Assembly: GCF_003206715.1 (NCBI RefSeq)
Contig: NZ_PZJU01000075.1
Coordinates: 1-32,496, forward strand
From: Salinicola peritrichatus
Lineage (GTDB): Bacteria > Pseudomonadota > Gammaproteobacteria > Pseudomonadales > Halomonadaceae
Direction: 5' to 3'
Length of the DNA stretch: 32,496 nt
Positions 7,490 to 15,435 of the stretch are shown here, one piece after another. Every line of letters starts with the position of its first letter. Within the stretch, counting starts at the first letter, position 1. Made by a program: the position numbers and the translations under genes. The notes beneath the pieces are model-generated. The model saw only the letters and a list, made by a program, of their open reading frames with translations. It had not been told where the DNA came from and did not search any database.

Positions 7490-9061
7490 ATGCGCTACGA
7501 TACGGAGTTCGCCCCCGCCATCCGGCCAATCGCGGCCTCGACCGACGACGCCGGAGAGAACCTGCTGACCCTGTTCGGCGATCACTCGCTGGACGCCTAC
7601 CGCCACGGCATGCAGCGCTGTGTCGAGCTGGTCGGGCGCACGCTGAGCCACAATCGCCGCCCTTTCAGCGGCGTCGAGCCGCAGGAACTGCAACCCGAAC
7701 TGGAAGCGATCGACCTCGACCGCCCGCTGGAGAGCCTCGAAGCCAGCCTGGAGGAGATCCAGCGGCTCTATCTCGACCACGCCGTGCACTTCCACGACCC
7801 GCGCTACGTGGCCCATCTCAACTGCCCGATCACGCTGCCCTCGGTATTGGCGGAAGCGATCGCGACCCCGCTCAACACCGCGGTGGAGACCTGGGACCAG
7901 AGCGCCGGCGCCACCCTCATCGAGCAGAAACTGATCGACTGGACCAGCGCCCGCATCGGCCTGGGCGACGACGCCGATGGCGTCTTCACCAGCGGCGGCA
8001 CCCAGTCCAACCTGATGGCACTGATGATCGCCCGCGACAACGCCTGCGCGGCCATGCCGGGCCACGCCGGCAATCGCCACCACGGCCTGCCGCAGGGGTA
8101 CCGTGCCCTGCGCATCCTGACCTCCGAGATCAGCCACTTCAGCGTGCAGAAGGCCGCCGCCCTGCTCGGGCTCGGCTACGACGCGGTGATCCCGGTGCCC
8201 TGCGGAGACGACAAGCGCATGGACATCGCCGCCCTCGCCGCGATCCTCGAAGACTGCGACGCCCAGGGACTCCAGCCGTTCGCCGTGGTCGCCACCGCCG
8301 GCACCACCGACTTCGGCAGCATCGACCCGATTCCGCGTATCTCGACGATCTGCCGCCAACGGGGCCTGTGGCTGCATGTCGATGCCGCCTACGGCGGCGG
8401 ACTGCTGCTCTCGACCCGCTATCGCCACTGGCTCGCCGGCATCGAGCAGGCCGACTCGGTCACCATCGACTACCACAAGACCTTCTTCCAGCCGGTGAGC
8501 TGCAGTGCCTGCCTGGTGCGGAAGCGCCACCAACTACGCCATGCCACCTACCACGCGGACTATCTCAACCCGCGCGACCAGGCCGAGGAAGGCACCCCGG
8601 ACCTGGTCAACAAGAGCCTGCAGACGACACGCCGCTTCGATGCGCTGAAGCTGTGGATGACGTTGCGCACCCTGGGCGCGGAACGCCTGGGCGGCTACCT
8701 CGAGACGGTGATCGGGCTCGCCCGCGCCATCCATCGCCAGTTGCAGCACCGCGACGACTTCGAGGTGCTGATGGCGCCGGCGCTGAGCACGCTGGTCTTC
8801 CGCTACCGCCCCAGCCACGTCGATGAAGACGCCGACATCGAAGCGATCAACCGTCATGTCCGCCAGACCCTTTCGCGTCGCGGCGAAGCGGCCGTCGCCG
8901 CCACCCGGGTCGAGGGCCGCCTCTACCTCAAGTTCACGCTGCTCAATCCACACACGCGGCTAGAGGATCTCGAATCGCTGGTCGAGCGTATCGTCGCCCA
9001 CGGCAAGGATGCCGCCGGCGCGCCGAACGTGCCGCCAGCCGTCGTCGCCAGCGGCAGTTGA
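7490..9061 (+). CDS. dfoJ: PLP-dependent diamine-forming decarboxylase (DfoJ/DesA-like)
   Basis: Group II pyridoxal-phosphate decarboxylase of 523 residues, the first enzyme of the siderophore pathway. Homologues decarboxylate lysine (DesA/DfoJ, giving cadaverine), ornithine or 2,4-diaminobutyrate; sequence alone does not settle which. Visible motifs: TSGGTQSNLMA (cofactor phosphate), HVDAAYGGG near 296-304 (Asp on the PLP nitrogen) and SVTIDYHKTFFQP, in which Lys330 should form the Schiff base. The start at 7490 is chosen because AGGAGG lies seven bases upstream (7477-7482); a longer frame from 7424 exists but has no such site. The N-hydroxylase follows after 59 bp and the synthetase after that, giving the order decarboxylase, hydroxylase, synthetase of desferrioxamine loci. 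In that context cadaverine or putrescine is the likely product. Confidence 0.88.
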   Translation: MRYDTEFAPAIRPIAASTDDAGENLLTLFGDHSLDAYRHGMQRCVELVGRTLSHNRRPFSGVEPQELQPELEAIDLDRPLESLEASLEEIQRLYLDHAVHFHDPRYVAHLNCPITLPSVLAEAIATPLNTAVETWDQSAGATLIEQKLIDWTSARIGLGDDADGVFTSGGTQSNLMALMIARDNACAAMPGHAGNRHHGLPQGYRALRILTSEISHFSVQKAAALLGLGYDAVIPVPCGDDKRMDIAALAAILEDCDAQGLQPFAVVATAGTTDFGSIDPIPRISTICRQRGLWLHVDAAYGGGLLLSTRYRHWLAGIEQADSVTIDYHKTFFQPVSCSACLVRKRHQLRHATYHADYLNPRDQAEEGTPDLVNKSLQTTRRFDALKLWMTLRTLGAERLGGYLETVIGLARAIHRQLQHRDDFEVLMAPALSTLVFRYRPSHVDEDADIEAINRHVRQTLSRRGEAAVAATRVEGRLYLKFTLLNPHTRLEDLESLVERIVAHGKDAAGAPNVPPAVVASGS

Positions 9062-9120
9062 CGCTTGGCCGCCGCATCGTTCGTGACGTTTCCATTCATC
9101 GCCCCCACGGGATTTTCATC

Positions 9121-10443
9121 ATGCCGAGCAAGATTCACGATTTCATCGCCATCGGACTGGGGCCGTTCAATCTCGGTCTCGCCTGCCTCACCGACCCGAT
9201 CGACGACCTCGACGGCCTGTTCCTCGAGCGTCGGCCGGGCTTCGACTGGCATCCGGGACTGCTGCTCGAGGACGCTTCCCTGCAGACGCCCTTCATGGCC
9301 GACCTGGTGACGCTGGCCGACCCCACCAGCCGCTTCAGCTTCCTCAACTACCTCAAGACCCAGGGCCGACTCTACAACTTCTACATCCGCGAGAACTTCT
9401 TCCTGCTGCGCAACGAGTACAACCGCTACTGCCAATGGGTGACCACCCAACTCGACTCGCTGCGCTTCGACTGCGACGTCGAAAGCATCACCTTCGATGA
9501 CGAGACGCGCTGCTATCGGGTTCACTGCCGCGACACACGCAGTGGCGAGAAGCACATCCGGCGCGCACGCAGGCTGGTGCTGGGAACCGGAAGCGAGCAG
9601 CTGATCCCCGACTGCTGCCGCCCACTGGCCGAACGGATCGTGCACTCGTCGCACTACCTCGACCACAAGGCCGCGCTGCAGGCGAAGTCGTCGATCACCC
9701 TCGTCGGCAGCGGCCAGAGCGCGGCGGAGATCTACCTTGATCTGCTCGAGGGCATCGACGAACACGGTTACACCTTGAATTGGGTCACCCGCTCGCCGCG
9801 TTTCTTCCCGCTGGAATACGGCAAACTGACGCTGGAAATGACCTCGCCGGACTACATCGACTACTTCCATGCCCTGCCGGAGTCGACCCGCGACCGGTTG
9901 ATGCGCGAACAGAAGGGACTCTACAAAGGGATCAATCTCGATCTGATCAATGCGATCTACGACCGCCTCTATGCCAAGTCGCTAGACGGTCCGGTGGATA
10001 CGCACCTGCTCACCTGCGCGGCGCTAGAAAGTAGCCGCTTCGACCCGGCCAGCCGGCAGTTCGAACTGACCTTCACCCACACCGAACAGGCACGCCGGTT
10101 CCATCACCGGACCGAGGGCCTGATTCTCGCCACCGGCTACGCTCCACGCCGGCCGGATTTCCTCGCTCCGATCGAGAGCCGCATTCGTCGCGATCGCGCC
10201 GGCCGCTACGACGTCGGCCGCTTCTACGACGTCGACGACCATGGCGAGATCTTCGTGCAGAACGCGGAGCTGCATACCCACGGCCTGGTCGCGCCCGACC
10301 TCGGCATGGCCTGCTACCGCAACGCCTGCATCATCCGCGCGCTGGCCGGGCGCGAGGTCTACCCGGTGGAGCGCAGCTTCACCTTCCAGGACTTCGGCGC
10401 ACCGGACGATGCCGTGTTCCAGCCGCAGCGCGCTACCGCTTGA
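9121..10443 (+). CDS. dfoA: Diamine N-monooxygenase (DfoA/AlcA/IucD-like)
   Basis: FAD- and NADPH-dependent N-hydroxylase of 440 residues that converts the terminal amine of a diamine to a hydroxylamine, the future hydroxamate group. The FAD site is FIAIGLGPFNLGLA (about 7-20), the NADPH site is VGSGQSAAEIYLDLL (about 195-209), and the C-terminal family signature is LILATGYAPRRPDFL. The ATG at 9121 is preferred, giving MPSKIHDFIAIGLG, the normal family start; the frame is open upstream to a TTG at 9058 that would add 21 atypical residues. The ribosome site is weak (CGGGA at 9107-9111). It lies between the decarboxylase and the fused synthetase, which points to a free diamine rather than the amino acid lysine as substrate. 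Family firm, substrate inferred. Confidence 0.9.
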   Translation: MPSKIHDFIAIGLGPFNLGLACLTDPIDDLDGLFLERRPGFDWHPGLLLEDASLQTPFMADLVTLADPTSRFSFLNYLKTQGRLYNFYIRENFFLLRNEYNRYCQWVTTQLDSLRFDCDVESITFDDETRCYRVHCRDTRSGEKHIRRARRLVLGTGSEQLIPDCCRPLAERIVHSSHYLDHKAALQAKSSITLVGSGQSAAEIYLDLLEGIDEHGYTLNWVTRSPRFFPLEYGKLTLEMTSPDYIDYFHALPESTRDRLMREQKGLYKGINLDLINAIYDRLYAKSLDGPVDTHLLTCAALESSRFDPASRQFELTFTHTEQARRFHHRTEGLILATGYAPRRPDFLAPIESRIRRDRAGRYDVGRFYDVDDHGEIFVQNAELHTHGLVAPDLGMACYRNACIIRALAGREVYPVERSFTFQDFGAPDDAVFQPQRATA

Positions 10444-10489
10444 TGCATTCCGACGCGACGGGTCGCAACACCGACAAGGAGAGACGAAG

Positions 10490-12979
10490 ATGAATCAGCC
10501 CCAATCCCGGCTGCCCGCCACCACCGCCAGCAGCCTCTACGCCAACGACATCCGCTTCCGCCGCGATTGGCCCGATATCGGTACCCTGGCCCTGCGCCCG
10601 CTGGCGCTCGAACGCGACCTTGCCACCGTCCACGACTGGGTCAGCCGCGACTACGCCAGGTTCTGGGGGATGAACGGCGACAGCCGCGACCAGGTCGAGA
10701 CGTTCTACCGCGACATGCAGCAGAGCGATACCGCTCAGGCCTACCTGGGCCTGCACGACGGACGCCCGGCCTTCCTGGTCGAGTGCTACGCGCCCGAGTT
10801 CGACCCGGTCGGCGAGCACTACGCCGTACAGCCCGGCGATCGCGGCATGCACTTTCTGATCGCGCCGCTCGGCACCACTTCCCCGAAACCGATCCACGGC
10901 TTCAGCCAGGCGGTCATCGACACCATCGTGGCCTTTCTGTTCAGCGATCCGGCGACCCAGCGCATCGTGGTCGAGCCGGACGTCACCAACACCAGGATCC
11001 ACCCGCTCAACCGCCGCGCCGGTTTCGTCTACGAGCGCGAGATCCAGCTCGCCGAGAAGACCGCGCACCTGGCGTTCCTCACCCGGGAGGCACATCTCGG
11101 CAACGCCACGCCGCACGCCGGCGACGCCTCCGCGCACCTGCAGCCCTCGCGCTGGCACCGCGCCAACCGTGACCTGCTCGCCAAGGCAATCGCCGAATTC
11201 ACTCATGAGCGCCTGCTGCGGCCCGAGCGGACAGCCGCGCCGGCTTCCGCAGGTGCAGGCCAGGCCGGCCGGGAAGGGTTCGACGAATACCGCCTGGCCA
11301 GCACGGACGGCAGCACCGTGTACCGCTTCCGGGCACGGGTGATGGCGCTCGACCACTGGTGGATCGACAAGGTATCGCTGGTCAAGACCCGGGGCGGCGA
11401 GGCGTGCCCGCTGGACATCGCCGCCTTCCTGCTCGAGTTCCGCGAGCGGCTGGGCATCGCTGCCGACAACCTGCCGACCTACCTGGAGGAGATCTCCAGC
11501 ACGCTGGCGGGCATGGCCTACAAGCTCGGCCGCGAGTTGCCCGACGCTTCACGACTGGCGCTGGCCGACTTCCAGACCCTGGAAGTGGCGATGAGCGAGG
11601 GACACCCCTGCTTCGTCGCCAACAGCGGCCGGATCGGCTTCGATGTCGAGGACTACCACCGCTACGCCCCGGAAGCCGGCGCCCGGGTCCGCCCGCTGTG
11701 GCTGGCCGCCGCCCGCGCCTGCACCGACTACAGCGCCATCGACGGGCTCGACATCGAGACGCTGATGAACGACGAGTTGGACGCCTCGACGCGGCAACGC
11801 TTCGCCGCACGGCTGCGCGAGCTCGAACTCGACCCTATCGATTACGTCTACATGCCCGTGCATCCCTGGCAGTGGCGACACAAGCTGGCGATCACCTTCG
11901 CCGGCGAGGTCGCCGAACGCCGCTTGGTCCTGCTCGGCGAGGGCGATGACGACTACCGCCCGCAGCAGTCGATCCGCACCTGGTTCAACGTCTCCCAGCC
12001 CCAGCGCCGCTATGTCAAGTTCGCGCTGTCGATTCTCAACATGGGCTTCATGCGTGGGCTGTCGCTGCACTACATGCACGGCACCCCGGCGATCAACGCC
12101 TGGGTCGAAAACGTGGTGGCGAGCGACCCCGAACTGCAGGCACAGGGCTTCAGCGTGCTGCGAGAAGTCGCCACCCTGGGCTACCACCACGCCCACTTCG
12201 AGGCCGCCACCGACAAGCAGAGCCCCTATCAGAAGATGCTGGCCTGCCTGTGGCGGGAAAGCCCCTACACCCGTATCGCCCCCAATCGCCGGCTGATGAC
12301 CATGGCGGCATTACTCCACCGGGACGCTGACGACCGCCCCCTGCTGCCGGCGCTCATCGCGGCCTCCGGCATCGGTGCCCGCGCCTGGGTCGACCGTTAC
12401 CTGACGGCCTACATGACGCCGTTGCTGCACTGCTTCTACGCCCACGACATGGTGTTCATGCCGCATGGCGAAAACCTGATCCTGCAACTGGAGAACCACG
12501 TGCCGGTCGGCGCTATCCTCAAGGACATCGGCGAGGAGACGGGGATCTTCGACAACGGCCAGTCGCTGCCGGAAGCGGCGCGGCGCATCGCCGTCGAAGT
12601 CCCCGAAGCGCTCAAGATCCTGTCGATCCTGACCGATCTGTTCGACTGCTTCTTCCGCTTCCTGGCGCCGATCCTGGTCGAGGCCGGGCTGCTGTCGGAG
12701 CGGGATTTCTGGGAGCGGGTCGCCGCCTGCATCGGCGACTACCAGCGTCGACACCCCGAGCTGGCCGACAAGTTCGCACGTTTCGACCTGTTCGCGCCGA
12801 GGTTCCAGCTTTCGTGTCTCAATCGCCTGCAGTTGCGCAACAACCGGCAGATGATCGATCTCGCCGATCCGGCCAAGAACCTGCAGTTCGCAGGTGATCT
12901 GATCAACCCGATCGCTGAGTTCCGGACATCGAAGCCGACCAAGGAGGCCAGGTCCGAGGCGGCAAGCACGCTGAAGTAG
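10490..12979 (+). CDS. dfoC: Fused acyltransferase-NIS synthetase (DfoC-like)
   Basis: Bifunctional enzyme of 829 residues that acylates the hydroxylated diamine and condenses the units with ATP. The N-terminal part (about 20-205) is an AlcB/DesC-type GNAT acyltransferase, seen in RRDWPDIGTLALRPL and IHPLNRRAGFVYE near 169. After a linker rich in Ala and Gly (about 240-262) comes an IucA/IucC-type synthetase of the DesD/AlcC class: SEGHPC near 368, MPVHPWQWRHK near 457, NMGFMRGLSLHYMHG near 516, HGENLILQLE near 658 and LQFAGDLINPI near the end. AAGGAGA lies just before the ATG. Fusion of these two activities is the hallmark of DfoC in Erwinia and Pantoea desferrioxamine loci; in Streptomyces they are separate genes. 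The product is probably a succinyl-linked hydroxamate such as a ferrioxamine, bisucaberin or putrebactin; which one depends on the diamine. Confidence 0.9.
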   Translation: MNQPQSRLPATTASSLYANDIRFRRDWPDIGTLALRPLALERDLATVHDWVSRDYARFWGMNGDSRDQVETFYRDMQQSDTAQAYLGLHDGRPAFLVECYAPEFDPVGEHYAVQPGDRGMHFLIAPLGTTSPKPIHGFSQAVIDTIVAFLFSDPATQRIVVEPDVTNTRIHPLNRRAGFVYEREIQLAEKTAHLAFLTREAHLGNATPHAGDASAHLQPSRWHRANRDLLAKAIAEFTHERLLRPERTAAPASAGAGQAGREGFDEYRLASTDGSTVYRFRARVMALDHWWIDKVSLVKTRGGEACPLDIAAFLLEFRERLGIAADNLPTYLEEISSTLAGMAYKLGRELPDASRLALADFQTLEVAMSEGHPCFVANSGRIGFDVEDYHRYAPEAGARVRPLWLAAARACTDYSAIDGLDIETLMNDELDASTRQRFAARLRELELDPIDYVYMPVHPWQWRHKLAITFAGEVAERRLVLLGEGDDDYRPQQSIRTWFNVSQPQRRYVKFALSILNMGFMRGLSLHYMHGTPAINAWVENVVASDPELQAQGFSVLREVATLGYHHAHFEAATDKQSPYQKMLACLWRESPYTRIAPNRRLMTMAALLHRDADDRPLLPALIAASGIGARAWVDRYLTAYMTPLLHCFYAHDMVFMPHGENLILQLENHVPVGAILKDIGEETGIFDNGQSLPEAARRIAVEVPEALKILSILTDLFDCFFRFLAPILVEAGLLSERDFWERVAACIGDYQRRHPELADKFARFDLFAPRFQLSCLNRLQLRNNRQMIDLADPAKNLQFAGDLINPIAEFRTSKPTKEARSEAASTLK

Positions 12980-12991
12980 ACACGCATTAAC

Positions 12992-13023
12992 GTCGGGGAT
13001 ACATCGCCACACGTTTCCCCGAC
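12992..13023 (+). terminator. Hairpin after the synthetase gene
   Basis: GTCGGGGA (12992-12999) pairs perfectly with TCCCCGAC (13016-13023), an 8-bp stem with a 16-nt loop, 12 bp after the synthetase stop. No U-tract follows, and the right arm ends just before the sigma-factor promoter. Likely a weak terminator or boundary between the two transcription units. Confidence 0.5.
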
Positions 13024-13029
13024 TCACTC

Positions 13030-13054
13030 TATACTGTTAATGATTCTCATTTTT
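13030..13054 (+). promoter_or_regulatory. Fur box over the sigma-factor promoter
   Basis: GTTAATGATTCTCATTTTT (13036-13054) matches 14 of 19 positions of the Fur consensus GATAATGATAATCATTATC. It directly follows TATACT (13030-13035), a plausible -10 box, so Fur would block this promoter when iron is sufficient. This is one of the two clearest Fur sites in the window. Confidence 0.75.
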
Positions 13055-13093
13055 GCCATGATCGCGACTCCTTAGCCAGATGCCGTCGCGATC

Positions 13094-13597
13094 ATGCGCG
13101 AATCCCTCTTCGATGACCTCTATCGCCAGTATCAGCCCGAGCTGTTGGGGTTTCTCAGCCGCCAGCTCGGCTGCCGCGAACTGGCCGCCGATCTATGCCA
13201 CGAGGTTTATCTGCGTCTGTTCAACGCACCTCGGAAAAGCGAGCCCGACAACCCTCGCGCCTACCTGTTTCGCATCGCTCGCAATCTACTGATCGACCAG
13301 CGTCGCCGCCAGGCCCCGGAATTGATCGCCATCGAGACCCTGGAACCGATGCTGGCCTGCCCACGTGCCTGTCCGGAGACCGCGATCTGCGACCAGCAGT
13401 GCGCGCATCGACTCGGCGAGACGCTGTCCCGGCTGCCCGAGCGCCTGCGTCGGGCACTGGTCTGGCATCGACTGGAAGGACTCACCCAGCGCGAGATCGG
13501 CGAACGCCTCGGCGTCTCCGAGCGCATGGCGGGGCGCTATATCGCCCAGGCGGTGACACGATGCCAGGCCGAGCTGGATGCCATGGAGCCGGCATGA
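13094..13597 (+). CDS. ECF sigma factor, FecI-like, with a cysteine cluster
   Basis: Extracytoplasmic-function sigma factor of 167 residues that would direct RNA polymerase to iron-uptake promoters. Region 2 spans about 5-75 (FDDLYRQYQPELLGFLSR, ending NLLIDQRRR) and region 4 about 108-160 (LSRLPERLRRALVWHRLEGL, then TQREIGERLGVSERMAGRYI). FecI-type factors usually have a membrane anti-sigma FecR next door, but the following gene is an unrelated acetyltransferase on the other strand, so this one is an orphan. The linker between regions 2 and 4 holds four cysteines, Cys89, Cys93, Cys99 and Cys103 (C-x3-C-x5-C-x3-C), followed by His105; this could bind a metal or sense redox state. A Fur box precedes the gene. 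The ribosome site is weak and the start is chosen from the family N-terminus. Confidence 0.88.
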   Translation: MRESLFDDLYRQYQPELLGFLSRQLGCRELAADLCHEVYLRLFNAPRKSEPDNPRAYLFRIARNLLIDQRRRQAPELIAIETLEPMLACPRACPETAICDQQCAHRLGETLSRLPERLRRALVWHRLEGLTQREIGERLGVSERMAGRYIAQAVTRCQAELDAMEPA

Positions 13598-13603
13598 ACG
13601 CGA

Positions 13604-14032
13604 TCAGAGTGGAGCGGGTTTTGGATACCACGCCATGCCGATGGCATAAGGGGCGGTGGGCGCGAACCCGAACTGGGCGTAAAGCCGATGCGCTTCACCG
13701 TCGGCGAGCAAGCTGACCAATGCGTTGTCCGGCGCTTCGCGCAGGAGGTAGTCGCGGATCTCGCGCATGATCCGTTTGCCCAGGCCGCGTCCCTGATATG
13801 CCGGTTTCACCGCGATGTCGACGACTTGGTAGAAACAGCCGCCATCGCCGACGACCCGACCCATGCCCACGCTCTCGCCGTCGTGGATTACCTGTACCGC
13901 GAACAGGCTGTTGGGCAGTGCACGGGCGGCACCGGCGACACTGCGGCTATGCATGCCGGCCTCCCGCCGCAGGGCCATGTAGGTATCGATATCGGGCGGT
14001 TCGAAGATCAGCGTGTAGGGATCGTCATTCAT
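13604..14032 (-). CDS. GNAT-family N-acetyltransferase
   Basis: Small cytoplasmic acetyl-CoA-dependent N-acetyltransferase of 142 residues, nearly a bare GNAT domain. The acetyl-CoA pyrophosphate loop is YQGRGLGKRIM (79-89) after the beta-strand VVDIAVKP; the C-terminal part LYAQFGFAPTAPYAIGMAW is typical of the fold. The substrate cannot be told. Its start overlaps the end of the upstream membrane-protein gene by 8 bp, so the two are translated from one message. Its end faces the sigma-factor gene with only 6 bp between the two stops. It lies inside the siderophore locus, but the acylation step of that pathway is already covered by the fused synthetase. Confidence 0.85.
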   Translation of the reverse strand: MNDDPYTLIFEPPDIDTYMALRREAGMHSRSVAGAARALPNSLFAVQVIHDGESVGMGRVVGDGGCFYQVVDIAVKPAYQGRGLGKRIMREIRDYLLREAPDNALVSLLADGEAHRLYAQFGFAPTAPYAIGMAWYPKPAPL

Positions 14033-15266
14033 GTCGGCTTGTCGGTTCGGCGGCGGAAGAAGCGACCATCATGCCACTGCTTGCCATGTCGCCGCTCCCC
14101 GCCCGCTGTCTTGCGGCCAGCCAGCGCGGCATCCTCGATGTCACTTTCAACAGTGGCACGAGCAGCCACAGCAGCGGCGCGACGATCCAGCGATAGACGA
14201 ACCGGGCCACGATCAACAGCGGCAGCAGCACCAGCGTCCAGATCAGGAACTGCCCCAGCCATACCGGCCAACCGAGCCATTCGGCGATGTTGGCGCCCAG
14301 GGCGCTGACGAGACTCGGATGGCGCGCCACCACGTAGGCGGTGCCGGCAATCGCGGTCACCTTGGCCGCGCGGGACAGGTTGGCAAAACGGCCGCCGCCA
14401 GCCAGTGCGCCACGCCCGGCGCTCCGCGCGCCCTGTCCCTCGACGGCGACGCCCGCGCGAATGCCACGGCCGGCGCGCAGCACCTTGACGGCGCTGGTCA
14501 TCACCAGCAGGTCGACGCCGGCCCAGCCGATATCGGCAACGCCAATCGGTTCGCCGCGTCGCCACTGGCGCTCCAGGTCGCGCATGCCGCTGGTGAAGAA
14601 GTCGCCGATGTCGCTGACGAGCCGTTCGCTCTGCAGCCACTGCACCTGACCATCGCCATCGACAACGAACTGATCGAGAAAGTCGTGGCCTTCCCTCTGC
14701 AGAATGGCGATGGCGATTTGACCACGGCGTTCGGGCGTCAACGTCGCCGGTTCGACTTCGGTGCCCTCGGTAACCTTTGCCCCGGCGTCATCGGGCTCGC
14801 TCCGCGGCGCCTCCGAGGAGGCTTTACCCTCGTCGTCGCCCCACCAGCGGTCGAGCTGCTCGCTCGCCTGGCGGTAGCGCTCACCCAGCCAATGCCGGGC
14901 GCGCAACGTGGCGATATCGTGGTCGCGGTAGTAGACCACCGGCAACACCGCATCCGCGCCGAAGCGTGCCAGCACCTGCTGGAAAGCGGGATCGAAGCCG
15001 TAATCGATAAGCGCTTCGCGGGCCAGATCGCCGTGATTGAGAATCGCCAGCCGTGCGTTCATCCAGAGCCTTGGATCGTCGGCGTAGCCAAGAAACACGG
15101 CATTGATCGCGGGCGACTCCTCGGCCAGCGCGTCCGCCAGCGACGGCAGTACGCGTTGCGTTTCCAGCTTTACCAGCCGCGGCGCGAAGGGCTCGTGGGA
15201 GGCAACGGCGGCGAGTACGCCGGCGGCGGCCAACGCCACGATCAGGATCGACAACCAGACTTTCAT
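14025..15266 (-). CDS. Membrane protein of unknown function
   Basis: I do not recognise this 413-residue protein. It starts with a signal anchor (MKVWLSILIVALAAAGVLAAV, about 4-21). A periplasm-sized segment follows, rich in charged residues, with an acidic low-complexity stretch near 145-175 (EGKASSEAPRSEPDDAG). An Ala/Gly-rich part near 260-310 (GRGIRAGVAVEGQGARSAGRG) comes next. Two or more hydrophobic helices follow near 320-375 (GWPVWLGQFLIWTLVLLPLLIVA and IVAPLLWLLVPLL), and the tail is basic. It is upstream of and overlaps the GNAT gene by 8 bp, and is divergent from the ABC ATPase gene with about 170 bp between starts. Location in or at the inner membrane is confident; no enzymatic motif is visible. 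Confidence 0.75.
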   Translation of the reverse strand: MKVWLSILIVALAAAGVLAAVASHEPFAPRLVKLETQRVLPSLADALAEESPAINAVFLGYADDPRLWMNARLAILNHGDLAREALIDYGFDPAFQQVLARFGADAVLPVVYYRDHDIATLRARHWLGERYRQASEQLDRWWGDDEGKASSEAPRSEPDDAGAKVTEGTEVEPATLTPERRGQIAIAILQREGHDFLDQFVVDGDGQVQWLQSERLVSDIGDFFTSGMRDLERQWRRGEPIGVADIGWAGVDLLVMTSAVKVLRAGRGIRAGVAVEGQGARSAGRGALAGGGRFANLSRAAKVTAIAGTAYVVARHPSLVSALGANIAEWLGWPVWLGQFLIWTLVLLPLLIVARFVYRWIVAPLLWLLVPLLKVTSRMPRWLAARQRAGSGDMASSGMMVASSAAEPTSRHE

Positions 15267-15435
15267 GCGTTTCCCGCTCCGTTGCGCTGTTGAGGCCTGA
15301 TGCTGCCGAACGCGAGCCCGGCGAGACTGGTGTAATCGATAAAAGCCGACAACTGCCTTTGATAACCGTTCGTATTTGAATTAGGATGGCTGTCCATCTT
15401 GCGTGTCCTTCATTCGTTGCGAGGTTGCCCCGGCT

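Noticed and set aside
7490-12979. Aerobactin-type pathway
   Set aside because: Aerobactin needs two separate synthetases and uses lysine directly; here there is a decarboxylase and one fused synthetase.
15300-15400. Fur box before the FhuC-like gene (GATAACCGTTCGTATTT)
   Set aside because: Only the left hexamer resembles the consensus; the rest does not match.
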